Of a stretch of DNA of 64,000 nt, positions 13,863 to 26,985 are shown piece by piece. The position numbers and the translations under genes are program-made. The notes under the pieces were generated by a model, which saw nothing but the letters and a program-made list of their open reading frames with translations, was not told the origin of the DNA and did not search any database. The stretch's first letter is position 1; each line of letters opens with the position of its first letter. The stretch is from Hippophae tibetana (lineage: Eukaryota; Streptophyta; Magnoliopsida; Rosales; Elaeagnaceae): positions 3,224,001 to 3,288,000 of the forward strand of contig CM072809.1 in NCBI GenBank assembly GCA_037013495.1, written 5' to 3'.

Positions 13863-14710
13863 TAAATTACCCCAAACCCCGTCACCACCGTATCCACCCC
13901 CACTTCACTGTAAAATTGAAATTCGGTAAGTCTGAAATCTGGTCCATGACCATGATTTCTGTAAACACTTTTTGTGCTTTTTCAATTTTTTTTAATCCAT
14001 AAAATAAAATGGATCAAATGGAAATTTGGTGAGGATTGGACGCTATTTGTCTAATTTAAATTAAAAAAAAACTTAAAAGCTTCTACAGGCATAAATTATT
14101 TGCACAAAATTTTCAATAATGTAACTATAAATAAAAATACCAATCATTTAAATAACTAATAAATTATTTCCAAACATTAATTAATAATAATATAATTTAC
14201 TAAGAGGGAAAAAATTATGACGAATTTGTCCATCCATTATACTTCCATGGTGACTATAAGGTTTTTAATCACAACCGTGATTAAGATCTTTTTCAACTTT
14301 GTTGCTCCGATGATATAAGTGCATGTCGTAAGCTGCATTGGTGGATAAGGTGTTATATTGAATTGTCAAAGAAGATGGATATATAAGTAATTTTATTTAA
14401 TTTGGTTATTTTAAGTAAATAGCTACAACTCTAATCAGTGGATTTTTAACATCCATTCTTTTTGTAATAAAATTTCACTGGAAAAAAAAAGGGCACACAA
14501 TTATGAATTTAATTAAATCACACCAAACTAACCCTTGTATACTCCATATGACTAAAGCCCTAATTAGTGCTAAACCAACATTCTTAACCACTTCATCTTC
14601 ATCTCACTACACAACCAAAACACCAACATCAGGTGCTATTACAAGTGCTCAAAATTAAAGGATCCAATAACATATTAACAACACAAAATATTTTAGGTAG
14701 CATGACCACT
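13863..14710. other. intergenic, including likely 3' UTR of the RopGAP gene
   Basis: No separate gene recognised. The part next to 14711 lies just downstream of the RopGAP stop on the minus strand, so it should hold that gene's 3' UTR and polyadenylation site. I could not pinpoint the cleavage site. Confidence 0.5.
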
Positions 14711-17700
14711 CTAGGTCCAAGCTTCTCTGTCACCTTCCTGACTATTTAAAATCCCAAGACTGACTGTCTTCTTTGTAGGCCTACTTAATTGTAACACTGG
14801 GTGCCTGCACAGCTTCCTCACTCCTTTCCTCAATCTTTGCCATTCACCACCTTCATATCCACCGTCATCACATTCATTTTCCCTCTCTGTACACCTGATA
14901 TCAGGTGTGCAGATACCTGAAACAGACTCGCCATTATCTTCTATGTCATTCTTTACCTCAGAGCACCAAAGCTTTTCATCCATCTCTTCTTTATCTAGAC
15001 TGTTCGAAGTCGTAGATCTTGATGAGTCTATGTAGGCTGGTTCCTTGGACAAGCATGTTTTTACATCACGCTTACTAAATGCACATTTGTTTGAGTCTGG
15101 AGAAGTGTGGAGATTATTATTAAGGTTAGGAGGAATGGAGCACGGTGAGAACAACTCAGCCTTGGCAGCAGTAAACTCCTCCCTCTGTCGCAGCGTCTTC
15201 AAAATCAATGTCTTGAGAAAGTTCATGACTTGGACTGCATGAATTAGTGCAGTCAGAGGATCGCTCATCTGCAACAAATAACTTGTTCAGTCTGCAGCTT
15301 AGAATGCAATAATTTACTTGCAGACACACTGGAAGTTCCATCATCATTTCTTAGATTAAAAGAGAATAAAAAGAATATTTCTCATTACATATCACAGCAA
15401 AGATAACAATTGTCCCAAAATACGTATTAGCAAATCCTAGATAAAACCAGGAATGCATTATTTTTCAGTTCCAAGTTACGGTTTCACACGGAGAAAAAAA
15501 TCAATTTCAGACTCCCAAATAAGTTGATTTTTTCTTGTGGGTCGGAGAGTAAACTGTTGTAACAATAGTTATTAGAGAATGGAGAATCTCAAATGTAGAA
15601 AGAGATTTGGGGATTCTGTCAAAATATGAAGCGGGGAGGGGGAATATCGCCAGAGGCCCAGAGTACAATAGTTATTGCCATTAGAGAGTACTTAGCGTTT
15701 CTTAGTTATTTTTTGGTAACAATTTATCCCCGTGTGATATTACTTTTTCATAACAAGTGTTCTAAATTGCTCTTAAAAATAATAGGTCCCTATGTGCTTC
15801 AGTTGATTGGGAAAGAAAAAAAAAATGAAAACCCAAAAAAGAAAAGAAAGTCAAACAAACCTGGGTCATATTAGGTGCAAAAACCATAGCGATATTACGC
15901 GCATTCATCTTATTGTAACGTTCGTGATCCACTACATCTGCCATTAAATTGATGGCCCAATCAAGTAGTGTAGCTTCTGTTGGAGGAAGTAACTTTACAA
16001 GTTTGGTACAATCATCTTCTGTGTTGCAATGCATTACCTGTTCTGGTGTGAGCGAATCGAGGACTCCATTAGGAAGTTCTCTAAACCATGCCTGCAAAGA
16101 AAAGGGAAGAGGAAATAAAAAAGATACTATAATCTGGGAAGACTACCTATACATGCCAATATACATGAATTCGTTTTAACAAAAACGCTAAATATCCAAG
16201 AAAGTGAAATTTTGGGTAGGTCCTGATGACAATTACTAGGGCTCCTCTGTCCAGAAGTGGGTAAGAGCCAATTTATTGTCAGTTTGTTATTCAAGAACTA
16301 AAGAAATTACAGCCTGATTCTCAATATTCTTAAATAATAAATATGGACTCTTAGCTGATATCATATTCTCTTCTTTTACTTTTTTTCTTTTCCTTCATAA
16401 AAGATACGAGTGGTCACCAAAAAATGCAAACCCATCAATAAAGTTCAGAGCTCATTAGATCATGTGACAGCTGTGACTTTACTATCAAGAAAATCAACAC
16501 ACATAACATTACTTAAAATAGGTTTTATAACTTGAAATCAGTCAAGGTTTAAAGATACAGATTAAAGTGCACTACCATGTTAAACATAAACAAAAATTCT
16601 GACAAGAAGCTAGAAGCTTTATTTGGAACATGAGAAAAACCATAACGAAGAAGCTTTGCTTAGAATAAGTATTAATCATTCACCTTAATCAAGCCTGCTA
16701 AACAATGAACATCGATTCCATGTGGTACCACACCCCTGTTTAATTGATCTCGAACACGCTCCTCTTGGCTATTTTCGGCATTTATCCTGAAAATACCTTC
16801 TGCCTTAAAGCATGATGAGAACAAAATTAAACTTCAACTTTTGAATAACAGTGAAACATTGAGTCAATCTTGAAGGAAAAAAAATTCAGATTGTGAAAGG
16901 ATCTTACTTGAAGGCCTCCTCCAGCATATAGCCGCTTTTGCATCATGAGAAGAATTGTGGGAACACTGTTTCCTTTATCATCATAAGAACATTGCATCGA
17001 TTTTGCAGAAACTCCAAATACACTTGCACTGGATAATGTAGAGAAATGAAGGATCAGCCTTATAAAAGAGGATGGTGAAGCCTTAACCAGAACAGAAAAA
17101 TAATAAAGTGACTTGAGGAAGCTGGAATCAAGAATGAGTAAATCTAGACAAAGATTGAAGGAAAAGAAACCAGCATTTGGTTCCAGCAACCAATATATGC
17201 AAGAATCCATAAAGATCAAGTAGAATATAACTAAGGAACGCTAAGACAAACCCAAACCTTGAAATCCCAAACCTTGAAAAAGAACCAGAACAAAGAAAGA
17301 TAAACTATCCTAATTTTTATTCAAAATGAAAGTGATGCAAAGACACAAATATGGCAGATTAAAGTTCTTTGGACAATCAAAAGCAGAAAAAATGTCAATT
17401 AGGACTACTTTTGTAACTAGTTCTGTTTTATTGTGATTGATACTAGATTTTTGTTTTCTAATTCATGTAGGGGAAAAAAAACTGCTTTTTTTTTTTATAT
17501 TCCCTCTTAAATCATTAAAAAGTGTATTAAGTTGGAAATTAATTTTAAACTTGATAATGAAATTACTTTACAAACAACACTTATTTTGAAAACTTAGTCT
17601 TCAAAAACTGAAACTTGAAAACAGATCTACGTCCCTCAATCCTCACTCATATTACCTCCGGTCTTCTAAGTTAATAAGTGAAGGAAATAAAAATTACAAC

Positions 17701-18587
17701 CCTTATTTGGGTGATATGATTGGAAAGGATAAGCAGAATCTAGGTCAATTTCATACTATAAGAACAACCAAACTTCGGTTTAAACTTGTCAAATCCTTAA
17801 CTGATTGGACAATCAAATTCAACTAAATAAGCAATAGCAGAGAGTTACGAAGTTAATGTAACAGAGAACCGTGACAGAAGATTGAAAAGGGAAAACAAAT
17901 TTTGGGCATAAATTGACAGTCTCTATTGCACAGTTCATTGAAATACCAGTAACTTTTCCCATTTCCATCTAAAACACATCAGAACAGTAACTTATTTGTC
18001 ATCGCTAATTGATTTGTTCAACCTCAATTATTGTTTGTCTCATAATTCCAAAAGATTGGTCTTCAATCAAAACTAAAATACCCAAAATTAAAATTCAATA
18101 AAATCGAAGGTAAAAAATAAAATAAAAAAAGAGCTCACCTAGCGCTAGGCACCTTCCTGGGAACCTCTGGCTCAAGCTCAGTGGGCAAACCCAGAAACCC
18201 ATTGAATCTATCAAAGGTCACATGGGAAACATGCTTCACCTCGGTTGGTGATCCTATATCCATGGAGGAAGAGATGTCCTCCCTTTCCACACTGCATGTT
18301 ACCAGAGACTTCCTCAGAGCCGCCACCAGGATATCCAAAATAGCAAACTGGTTTTGTTGCCCATTTGTATGACAATGGCGACCTTGTTGATTGCTTCCAT
18401 TAGCTCTAGACCCTGGACTGATAAATGGGGTCGAAATAGGGTTGCCAAAGATCTCATCTTCATCAAACTCTTGTTCCTCTTTTTCTTCGTCCTCGTTATT
18501 GTTATTGAAGAATGGACTGCGAGAAGTCGTATTAAACTCACTGAGTCCCACGACACCGCAAGATTTGGATCGAAAAAGTCGAGTCAT
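14711..18587 (-). CDS. Rop GTPase-activating protein with CRIB motif (RopGAP)
   Basis: This protein stimulates GTP hydrolysis by plant Rop/Rac small GTPases at the cell cortex and so switches off polarity and oxygen-signalling pathways. Five coding exons on the minus strand, all with GT/AG borders, are 18587-18139, 17028-16908, 16803-16684, 16091-15861 and 15268-14711. Together they total 1479 nt, exactly 492 codons plus a TAG stop. I chose the ATG at 18587, not the in-frame one 30 nt upstream, because the family starts MTRLFRSKSCG. Residues 22-55 include an Asn run and an acidic stretch. The CRIB motif is at about 111-131 (IGSPTEVKHVSHVTFDRFNG). The RhoGAP domain covers about 151-330, with the arginine finger at Arg196 in GIFRINAEN and the conserved NARNIAMVFAPNMTQ at the exon 4 end. 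The C-terminal 150 residues are polar and variable. Length matches plant RopGAPs. No defect was seen, so it is probably functional. Confidence 0.93.
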
Positions 18588-18760
18588 TTGCTTCCCAAGA
18601 AAGAAACAGGTAAACAAACTGTCCAGAGAGTGAGAGAGAGAATTGTATTGGAATATGTAAGTTAACGGTTGTTAATAGAAAGAAAGTTGATATTTAGAGG
18701 GAAAGTGGGGTGGGTTTGTTTGTTGTGAGGTGGAAGGAGAGGTGTAAAGTTGCTTGTATT
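18588..18760 (-). promoter_or_regulatory. 5' leader and proximal promoter of the RopGAP gene
   Basis: Immediately upstream of the start codon the minus strand is pyrimidine-rich (the plus strand reads GAGAGTGAGAGAGAGAAT at about 18626-18644). CT-rich leaders are common near plant transcription starts. No clear TATA box could be assigned; a weak CTAAATATC lies at about 18692-18700. Extent is inferred from position only. Confidence 0.35.
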
Positions 18761-19560
18761 GGGAGGGAGAGGATGAATCATTACTGGGTTGAGAGGAAGA
18801 TAGCATTGGGGTAGTGTGGTGAGAATGATCAAGACATTTTTGCTTTAAACTTTTCGTTTTCTGTTACTCTATCGTTGTTGGTGTATGTATGATGAAAATG
18901 TGAGAGAGTTGGACAAAAAGAATTCCGGAGTAAAACAGAGGAACAAGTATTTGACATACAAGAATGGGACATACCGTTTTGATGTTATACACGTTATCTA
19001 ATCAAATCGATTTTATATCTCATAATTATATTTGATTTGATAAGATTTTTTTAATATAATTATTATAAAATTATATCATATTGTTTATCATAAACTTATA
19101 ATAATTAAAATATACCGTAAATTAAATATTATATTTCATCATTTTTTATTACTTTAATAATATAAATAAATCATGTTATTTTCTTTACTTGTTCCACTTA
19201 ATCTTGTTATTCAAGCTTAAATCATTTAGTTATCATAATAAAGATTATTCTATTAACATATACTACTATATATCAATTTTAAAATATCATCTAAATGTTC
19301 CACTTGTTTTTTTCTCATCACTTTAATCTTGGATTTTTTTCTTTTATTTGAAGGAATTCAAATGAAATTTGTGTGGCTTAAAAGCTCATGAATTAAGAAT
19401 AGATAATTATGTTATTTCATTATTTTATTAATAAACTTATTTATGGTTTGTTTACTGGGAAGATAAAAATTAATAGCGGCATCAAAGGTAACAGTTAGCA
19501 GAAAAATTGAGAGTAGTTTTTCAGTTTTTCCTTCTCGAGTAAGTCTTTATCAAGTGCTCT
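18761..19560. other. intergenic between RopGAP and copia element B
   Basis: AT-rich, no open frame or RNA gene recognised. Its right end may include sequence belonging to the 5' LTR of element B, whose outer limit I cannot fix. Confidence 0.5.
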
Positions 19561-22500
19561 GATGGAAGGTCATTTGTTGTCCGATTAAGCTAAAATTTTG
19601 CAAGCAGGTTCACGACTCAAGACTCTTTAATTTGTACGGTGAGATTTAGATTTGGCTCACTGGTTTGTGAAATTCTGAGTAGTGAACAGTGACTACGAAT
19701 TGGGTTAGATCTTTCCATTTTTTTTTGGAAATAATCGTTAGTTTCCAAGAAGTGTATTCTTGATGATGTTGTTGATTGTTTGCCTCTAGTTTTACCTAGA
19801 GAGAGATATTGTATAATTGTTTCTTGATAGTGAAAGTTTTGAAAATGAGTGTCGTGGTTGTTTCCTTCCTACACTAGGAAGGTTTTTCCACGTAAATTGC
19901 TTGTGTTGATTTTATGTATGTTTTATTTTAAGCTCTATTTATTTGTTTCCTAAAAAATTCACACAAATAAGGAGAATATGTTTAATTCCACTGTTTAGAG
20001 CATGATTAAGTTCGAATTGTTATTGTAATTCTCCTAATAAAGTGGTATCAAAGTTGTGGTTATTATTGTTGAATTTATTTTGTTGAATAATGGAAACAAA
20101 TTTGAGTACAATGATTACTTTGAATGATTCTAATTATCACACTTGGAAAGGAAAAATGGAAGATCTTCTTTATGCCAAACAGTTTCATTTACCGGTGTTT
20201 GCCTTTGAAAAGCCAGAAAAGTTGTCTGAAGAAGAATGAACTTTGTTACATCGACAAGTCTGTGGGTATATAAAGCAGTGGGTAGATGATAATGTTTTGA
20301 ATGATATTAGTGGAGAAATACATGCATGGTCACTATGGAATAAACTTGAAGAGTTGTATGCTCGGAAAACATGAAATAATAAAATGTTTCTTATAAAGCA
20401 GTTGATGGCTTTAAGGCACCAAGATGGAACTCTGTTGACAGATCACTTGAATACGTTCCAAGGAATAATCAATCAGTTAGCTGGAATGGGTATCAAGTTT
20501 GATGATGAGATTCAGGGGTTGTGTTTATTGGGTACGTTGCCGGACTCTTTGGGAAATATTTAGAATGTCATTAAGTAACTCAGCTCCAAATGGTGTAATC
20601 AATATGGATCTGGCTAAGAGTAGTGTTTTGAATGAAGAAATGAGAATAAAATCACATGAGTCTTCTCAACAGTAAGAGATTTTGGTTACAGAAAAAAAAA
20701 AAGGAGTAAAAGCAGAGGTTTCAAGTACAAAGAAAAAGGAAGAAGTAAGTTCAACAGGTTTTCTAATGTTAAGTGTCATCATTGTGGCATGAAAGGGCAC
20801 ATCAAGAAATATTGTAGACAATTGAAATGGGATAACAAGAAGAAAGACAAATAACAAGAGGGTGATGTTGGCAAAGAAAATGATTGAGTTATCACCGCTA
20901 GTTCAGAATATTTTCTCGTTGTTTATAATGAAGATGTTGTCAATGTTGCATGTCACGAGATCAGTTGGGTTATTGATAGTGGAGCCTCCATTCATGCTAT
21001 GTCTCGAGAGGACTTCTTTACATCCTATACAGCATGTGACTTTGGGACAGTGAAGTTGGGTAATGATGGCTTGGTCATTGGTATTAGATATGTGTGTTTG
21101 GAGATGAATAATGGCACGAGGATACTTCTTAGAAAGGTAAAACAAATTCTTAAAATTTGTTTAAACTTGATCTCTGTAGGTAAACTTGATGATGAAGGAT
21201 ATTGCAATACATTTAGTAATGGTCAATGGAAACTTACTAAAGGTGCTATGGTTATTGCTCGTGGGAATAAGCATTATAGTTTGTATATACTACAAGCAAG
21301 ATTTTTCAAATGTGCTATTAATGTTGTGACAGATGAGCTCACACCAGAATTGTGGCATAAGAGACTTGCTCACATGAGTGAGAACGGCCTGACAGTATTG
21401 ACTAAAAAGAATCTTCTTTCTGGAATGGATGATGTTTTTTTAAGAATATGTACTCATTGTTTGGTAGGGAAGAAAAATAGAGTTTCTTTCAAGAGTTCCC
21501 CTTTTTCAAGAAAACAATACATACTTAATTTGGTACATTCAGATGTATGTGGTCTTATGAAAACAAAAACTTTGGGTGGTGCCAGTTATTTTGTTACCTT
21601 CATAGATGATTTTTCAAGAAAGTTATGGGTGTACACTTTGAAGAGCAAAGATCAAGTATTAGATGTGTTTAAACAGTTTCAAGCCTTAGTTGAGAGACAA
21701 ATTGGGAAGAAATTGCGATGCATCATAACAGATAATGAGGGAAAGTATTCAGGTCCTTTTGATGAGTACTGTAGGCATCAGGGCATTCGACATCAAAAGA
21801 CACCTCCCAAGACTCCTCAATTAAATGGGTTGGTTGAGAGAATGAACAAGACATTGGTTAAAAAAGTAAGATGTCTTCTTTCGTAGGCTCAATTGCTAAG
21901 ATCTTTTTGGGGTGAGGCTTTGAATACAATTGTACATGTTCTTAATCTCACACCATGTGTTTCTCTTCAGTTTGATGTACCAAATAGAGTTTGGACTGGC
22001 AAAGATGTTTCTTATAATCATCTTCGCGTTTTTGGTGGCAAGGAATTTATGCATATACCAAAAGATGAGAGATCTAAGCTCAATGTGAAGACACGACAAT
22101 GTATCTTTGTTGGTTATGGTCTGGATGAATTTGGCTACAAATTTTATGATCCAGTTGAGAAGAAATTGGTAAGGAGTCGTGATGTTGTGTTTATAGAAAA
22201 TCAAACTATACAAAATGTTGAGAAGATAGAAAAATGAGTCAATCAGTATAGCGATGATTTGATTGACCTAGATCCGGTTCTTTTATCAATACAGATGGAA
22301 CAAAATGTTCAAGATGACCAACAAGGTTCAGATGATGCAGATATGTAAGCTTAAATAGATCACCAGACTATTGATCAGTTGTCAGAACCAGAAATTCCAC
22401 CTAGGAGGTCTACAGAGACCGATGTCCTTCCACACGGTATGATACAGATGAGTATGTGTTATTGACAGATGAGAGAGAACCTCAATGTTATGTAGAAGCG

Positions 22501-23012
22501 ATGGAAGATGGAAACAGAACACATTGGGTTGATCCGATGAAAGGTCGTTTGTGGTCCGATTTAGCTAAAATTTGGCAGGCAAGTTCATGACTCAAGACTA
22601 TTTAATATGTAAGGTGAGATTTGGATTTGGCTTACCAGTTTGGGAAATTATGAGTAGTGAACAGTGACTACAAATTGGGTTAGATCTCTTCATTTTTTTT
22701 GAAATAATTGTTAGTTTCCAAGAAGTGTATTCTTGATGATGTTGTTAATTGTTTGCCTCTAGTTTTACCTAAAGATAACTGTTGTACAATTATTTCTTGA
22801 TAGTGTAAGTTTTGGATAAGAGTGTTGTGGTTGTTTTCTTCCTACACCGGAAAAGTTTTTCACGTAAATTGTTTGTGTTGATTTTTATACATGTTTCATT
22901 TTAAGATTTATTTGTTTGTTTTCTAAAAGATTAATACAAAGAAGTAAAATAAGTTTAATTCTATTGTTTAAGACTTAATTAAATTCGAATTATTATAGTG
23001 ATTCTTCTAATA
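19561..23012 (+). mobile_element. Ty1/copia LTR retrotransposon fossil B (Tork/TNT1-like)
   Basis: Two LTR copies align at 19561-20039 and about 22536-23012 (both ~478 bp, about 10 percent different by eye). A primer-binding site TGGTATCAAAG follows the left copy at about 20043. Recognised parts are gag (from about 20090, with zinc knuckle KCHHCGMKGHIKKYC near 20770-20815), protease with a VIDSGAS motif (about 20970) and a long open integrase stretch with its HHCC finger, catalytic core and C-terminal region (about 21340-22240). Reverse transcriptase/RNase H is not recognisable beyond its first residues. It is broken but the open stretches are long, with roughly five disruptions. It is younger-looking than A and C. 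Confidence 0.87.
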
Positions 23013-26000
23013 TCTAGTCTCAGTAAAATTAATTTCTTATCTTTTATCACCGAAAATGTTATGCCTAACAAGAAGATAAATAAATTATAGGAAGTGAGTT
23101 CATGAAAGTCTTTTATATCATGTTTTAAAAAAAATAATATATCTTTTTTTAAATTCATGAAAACTCTTAAAATTAAAATTACCAATCGTCATAAATAATC
23201 GGATCTAGAATACATCAATCACAGTTTTCTCTAAATAATAATACTAAATAAAGCATTCTACGTATCCCACAGGTCCACATTACGGTTAGACTCTGTAAAC
23301 AATTAATCTTCAATCTCTTAATTAAGTAGCAAGATTCAGTACAAGTTGGATCAGTCAATTAATTTTTTTTCCCTAGATAGATTCATTTGTTTTGGGCGCA
23401 GTGAGTTAAGAGATCGGTGAAATTGGATAATACTGATTAATTACTATTTACCAAATCAATTATTTGTGTGCAGAGATAAATTAGTTTTGAATATAAGGCA
23501 TGCTTTAACCTTTATTTTTTGTTTTTTTTAAGGCACAAAAATTCATTTTTTTTAATTAAATAAAAAAAACAATAGGATTCAAAGAAGTGAGGAATCATAT
23601 CAGTTGGATCACAAAAAAATCCCATAATTAAGACATGCTTTTAATTTGTTCTTAGAGTAAGCTGAATATATTTACTCTCAGTCTCAACCAATTAGTAGTT
23701 ACGTACGTGTATTTTACTACATGAATAAATCATGTGATGAATTGAAGTAAATACATCAGTTAGTTTAATCAGTAGTAACTAATATTATCTCTTTGTTTAA
23801 TTAAATAGCAGAAATTGTTTGTGTTGATGTCTTGTACGTATTAAACAAGTCATTATTCCCATAATTAAGGAGTCACAATTCACATGGGCGCATGCATGAG
23901 GAGATTGTTAATTTTCTTGATCCAAAGCTACCAATATTGCTTTCGTTAATACTTTCTGCTTAGTGTTTTTTCTAATAATATTCCATTTTCTTCTATCTTT
24001 TTCGAGTAATGATATATAACTATATTATTAAGGCGTGTTTGATCTGTTATATATATATGGCAGCACGATATGCCAATTTTTAGCTAATTAGACGTTTGAT
24101 ATAACTTATGACTATATAATTAAGAAATAATCTCATATAGTTTGGTAAAATCCATTAAAACTGTAAAATTAAACTCAACCAGAGATAATCTAAACTGGAT
24201 AACTATTGGTAAGAAAATTTTGTCATAATTTTATTACAAAATTTTAATAAATTATTAAAATAAAAATATATTACTTAGATAGTGATTCATTTAATATCGT
24301 TTAAATTTATATATTCAAATCATATAAAATATTATTTTATATATAAAAAATAATATTAATTCTATAAATTCAATTAAAAGTTCAGTTAAATCTAACTCTT
24401 TTGGGAGTCTTAGACGCTATTTTTTTTTAACGAGTTATGCTGTCTATTTCAATTAGTATCTTCATCGTGGCGAAATTTATAAATAGTTTTTATTTTGTAT
24501 AACCGTAAGACCCATAAATATAAAAAATCAACATATTAGATGACATATATATTGTTTTTTTGTATAATTATATAATTCAAACATTCACGATTTAGATTCA
24601 AAGATAAAACTTTTTAGGTGAATAAATGAATTATACACATTAAATCACAAATTTATTTTTTTAATTTTAGATAATGATTAGTTTCTTGACTTATTTTGTA
24701 ATATATTGTTTTAAAGCTTTTTACTTTTTAGTTTTGTAAAACCTTATAACAAAATTTTATTTGTATATTTAACGTTGTTAAAATGCTTTAAATTTAATTT
24801 AAATTTTTTATTATTTTAATTATATTAAAAATTATAAAAAAATTACAATATTTTAAATCATATCATGTTAAATAAAGTAAAAAAATATTAATTAATAATA
24901 TAAATAATTTTTTGTCAACTTGGGTTAGTTTAAACAGCCAAAAAAAAATTTTGTTTTGTTTTAAGTTAGCAATTTACCCAGTTGCGAGTACTTTATAAAA
25001 GAAAACTTGCATTTAGTATTATTAAATAAATTCGTTAGTATTTGAATATGTTAAATAATAATTACATATATTATTTAAAATCGTGTTGCATCTACTAACT
25101 TTTACGTAGAATAGGTTTATGTGCTTCTAATATATATATATATATATATATATAAACACATTTTTAAAAAAATAATACAACATAAACTAGTCATTGTATT
25201 TAATTTAAAAGATACAAATAATTTAATTTTATATTTTAAATTAATAATTTTAACTTATATTTAACACATGTAATATAAGTAAAATATAATTACATTATTT
25301 AAAGGATTATATTTTATTAATAAAAATGTATGCATATTGAGTATGGATTTATATTTTCATAATAAAGTAGTTTATATATTTAATTTTAAGAATATCAATT
25401 ATCTAAAATTAATATTCAATTAATTTTTTTAATATATATCATACATATGAACAAAAAAATAAAGACAAACTTATTTTTAAAGTTTTTTTTAAACTTAAAT
25501 ACTTTAAATGTTTACTTGTCATGCCTATTGATTTGGGTTGTTCACACTTTCTAATCCCGTCTCGTAATTCTATTTTTAGAATTTGAGTATTTTTATTTAC
25601 TTAGATGTTTTAATATTAAATAAACATGCTAAGTTTTTATCGTAAATATATTCATCCTTCACTTTTATTGCTTTAAAGGTGAGTTTGTCTAGGAGCCGAG
25701 AGGACTCGAAAGCGATTCGCTTATGAATCTCCTATTAAAGAGTTATACTATGATCGTTGATATTTTATTTATCTATGTGTGTGATAGATATTGAAATTTT
25801 TATTAAATCTTAATTTTAGATAACTAATATACCTAAAATTAAATATAAAGACTAATATTATATTGTTATGAAAATATGAATCTCCTTATATATCTTTTAT
25901 TAAATATTGATGTTACTAATATAAAAAATTCTTTAAATGATACAATTATTTTTTCACTTATATCACATGTGTTAAGAATGTGATGAAATTCTCAATTAAA

Positions 26001-26455
26001 AACATAAAATTAGATAATTTATCTATCTTAAAGTAAATATGATACTATTATTACACTATTTTTTTTAAATATAAATTCATATGGATACTTTTGATTAAAA
26101 TGTATCCCAATAAATTACTACATCTTATATTATACCTAATAGTAATATCTATCCTTACTCGATAAATGTTAGTAAATTAGATGTTATATAAGATGATATA
26201 ATTATGAAATTAAATTATATTATAATATGAGAATTAACGTATATATTATGATTAAAAACATTTTTTATTATAAAATGAGTCTAATTTTATATTTTATTTT
26301 TAAGATATTAGTTTATATACCAATAAGTGGCAAAGATATGTATATACTAGTTAAAATCATGTAATCTTATTACTTAAAAAATAAACCTTATCCCATGTAT
26401 TTTATAATTACCAATAGCACGTAAAAAAATTATATTTTATAGCAATAAAAATTAA
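23013..26455. other. AT-rich intergenic DNA, no gene seen
   Basis: No coding region, tRNA-like cloverleaf or transposon domain recognised. An AT dinucleotide tract lies at about 25129-25154. A GC-richer patch at about 25680-25745 is unexplained. Confidence 0.6.
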
Positions 26456-26458
26456 GAA

Positions 26459-26985
26459 AAAATATTATGTGAGCTATTTTTTTTTAATAAAAGCATTTTT
26501 TACTCATTTAATTTTAAAAATATAATTATTAATCATTTTATTTATAAAAACGATGCTCATTAATACTTTTATTCCTAAAAAATATGTTTATTAATTTTTT
26601 TACTTATAAAAAATGAATCACAAAAAGATTTAAACAGATATTGATGATGATATTTTTATCATTTATTTTCACCTTATCAAACCAAACAAATTATAAACAT
26701 AATTGGTGAAGATATTATTGTCTTTTATCATATTCTATGACTAAAATATCTCTTCTTCTTCTTTTTGTAACTTTCATAAATAAATGACTAAATATTATTT
26801 TCTTAAAATTAAGGGATTAAATAATATATATATATATATATATAAATAAAGGGACTAATGTGATATTTTAATTTAAAATTTAATATTAAAGTAATTTAAT
26901 TTTTTTTAATTTAATACTTAAATATTTTATAAAATAAAAACTTTATTTTTTACATTAATAAAAATAACTCACATAATAATGGGAC
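26459..26985. mobile_element. MITE-like element with ~45-bp terminal inverted repeats
   Basis: The left end reads ATTATGTGAGCTATTTTT (from about 26464). The right end, reverse-complemented, reads ATTATGTGAGTTATTTTT (to about 26982). The match continues inwards through T-rich and AAAAAAT-rich sequence for ~45 bp. Length is ~520 bp, with no open frame. A poly-AT tract lies at about 26825-26844. Size and structure fit a non-autonomous DNA transposon. I could not assign a superfamily or a target-site duplication. Confidence 0.5.

Noticed and set aside
18181-18665. Several plus-strand open frames over RopGAP exon 1
   Set aside because: Antisense shadows of the CRIB-containing exon, which has family matches and consistent splice sites.
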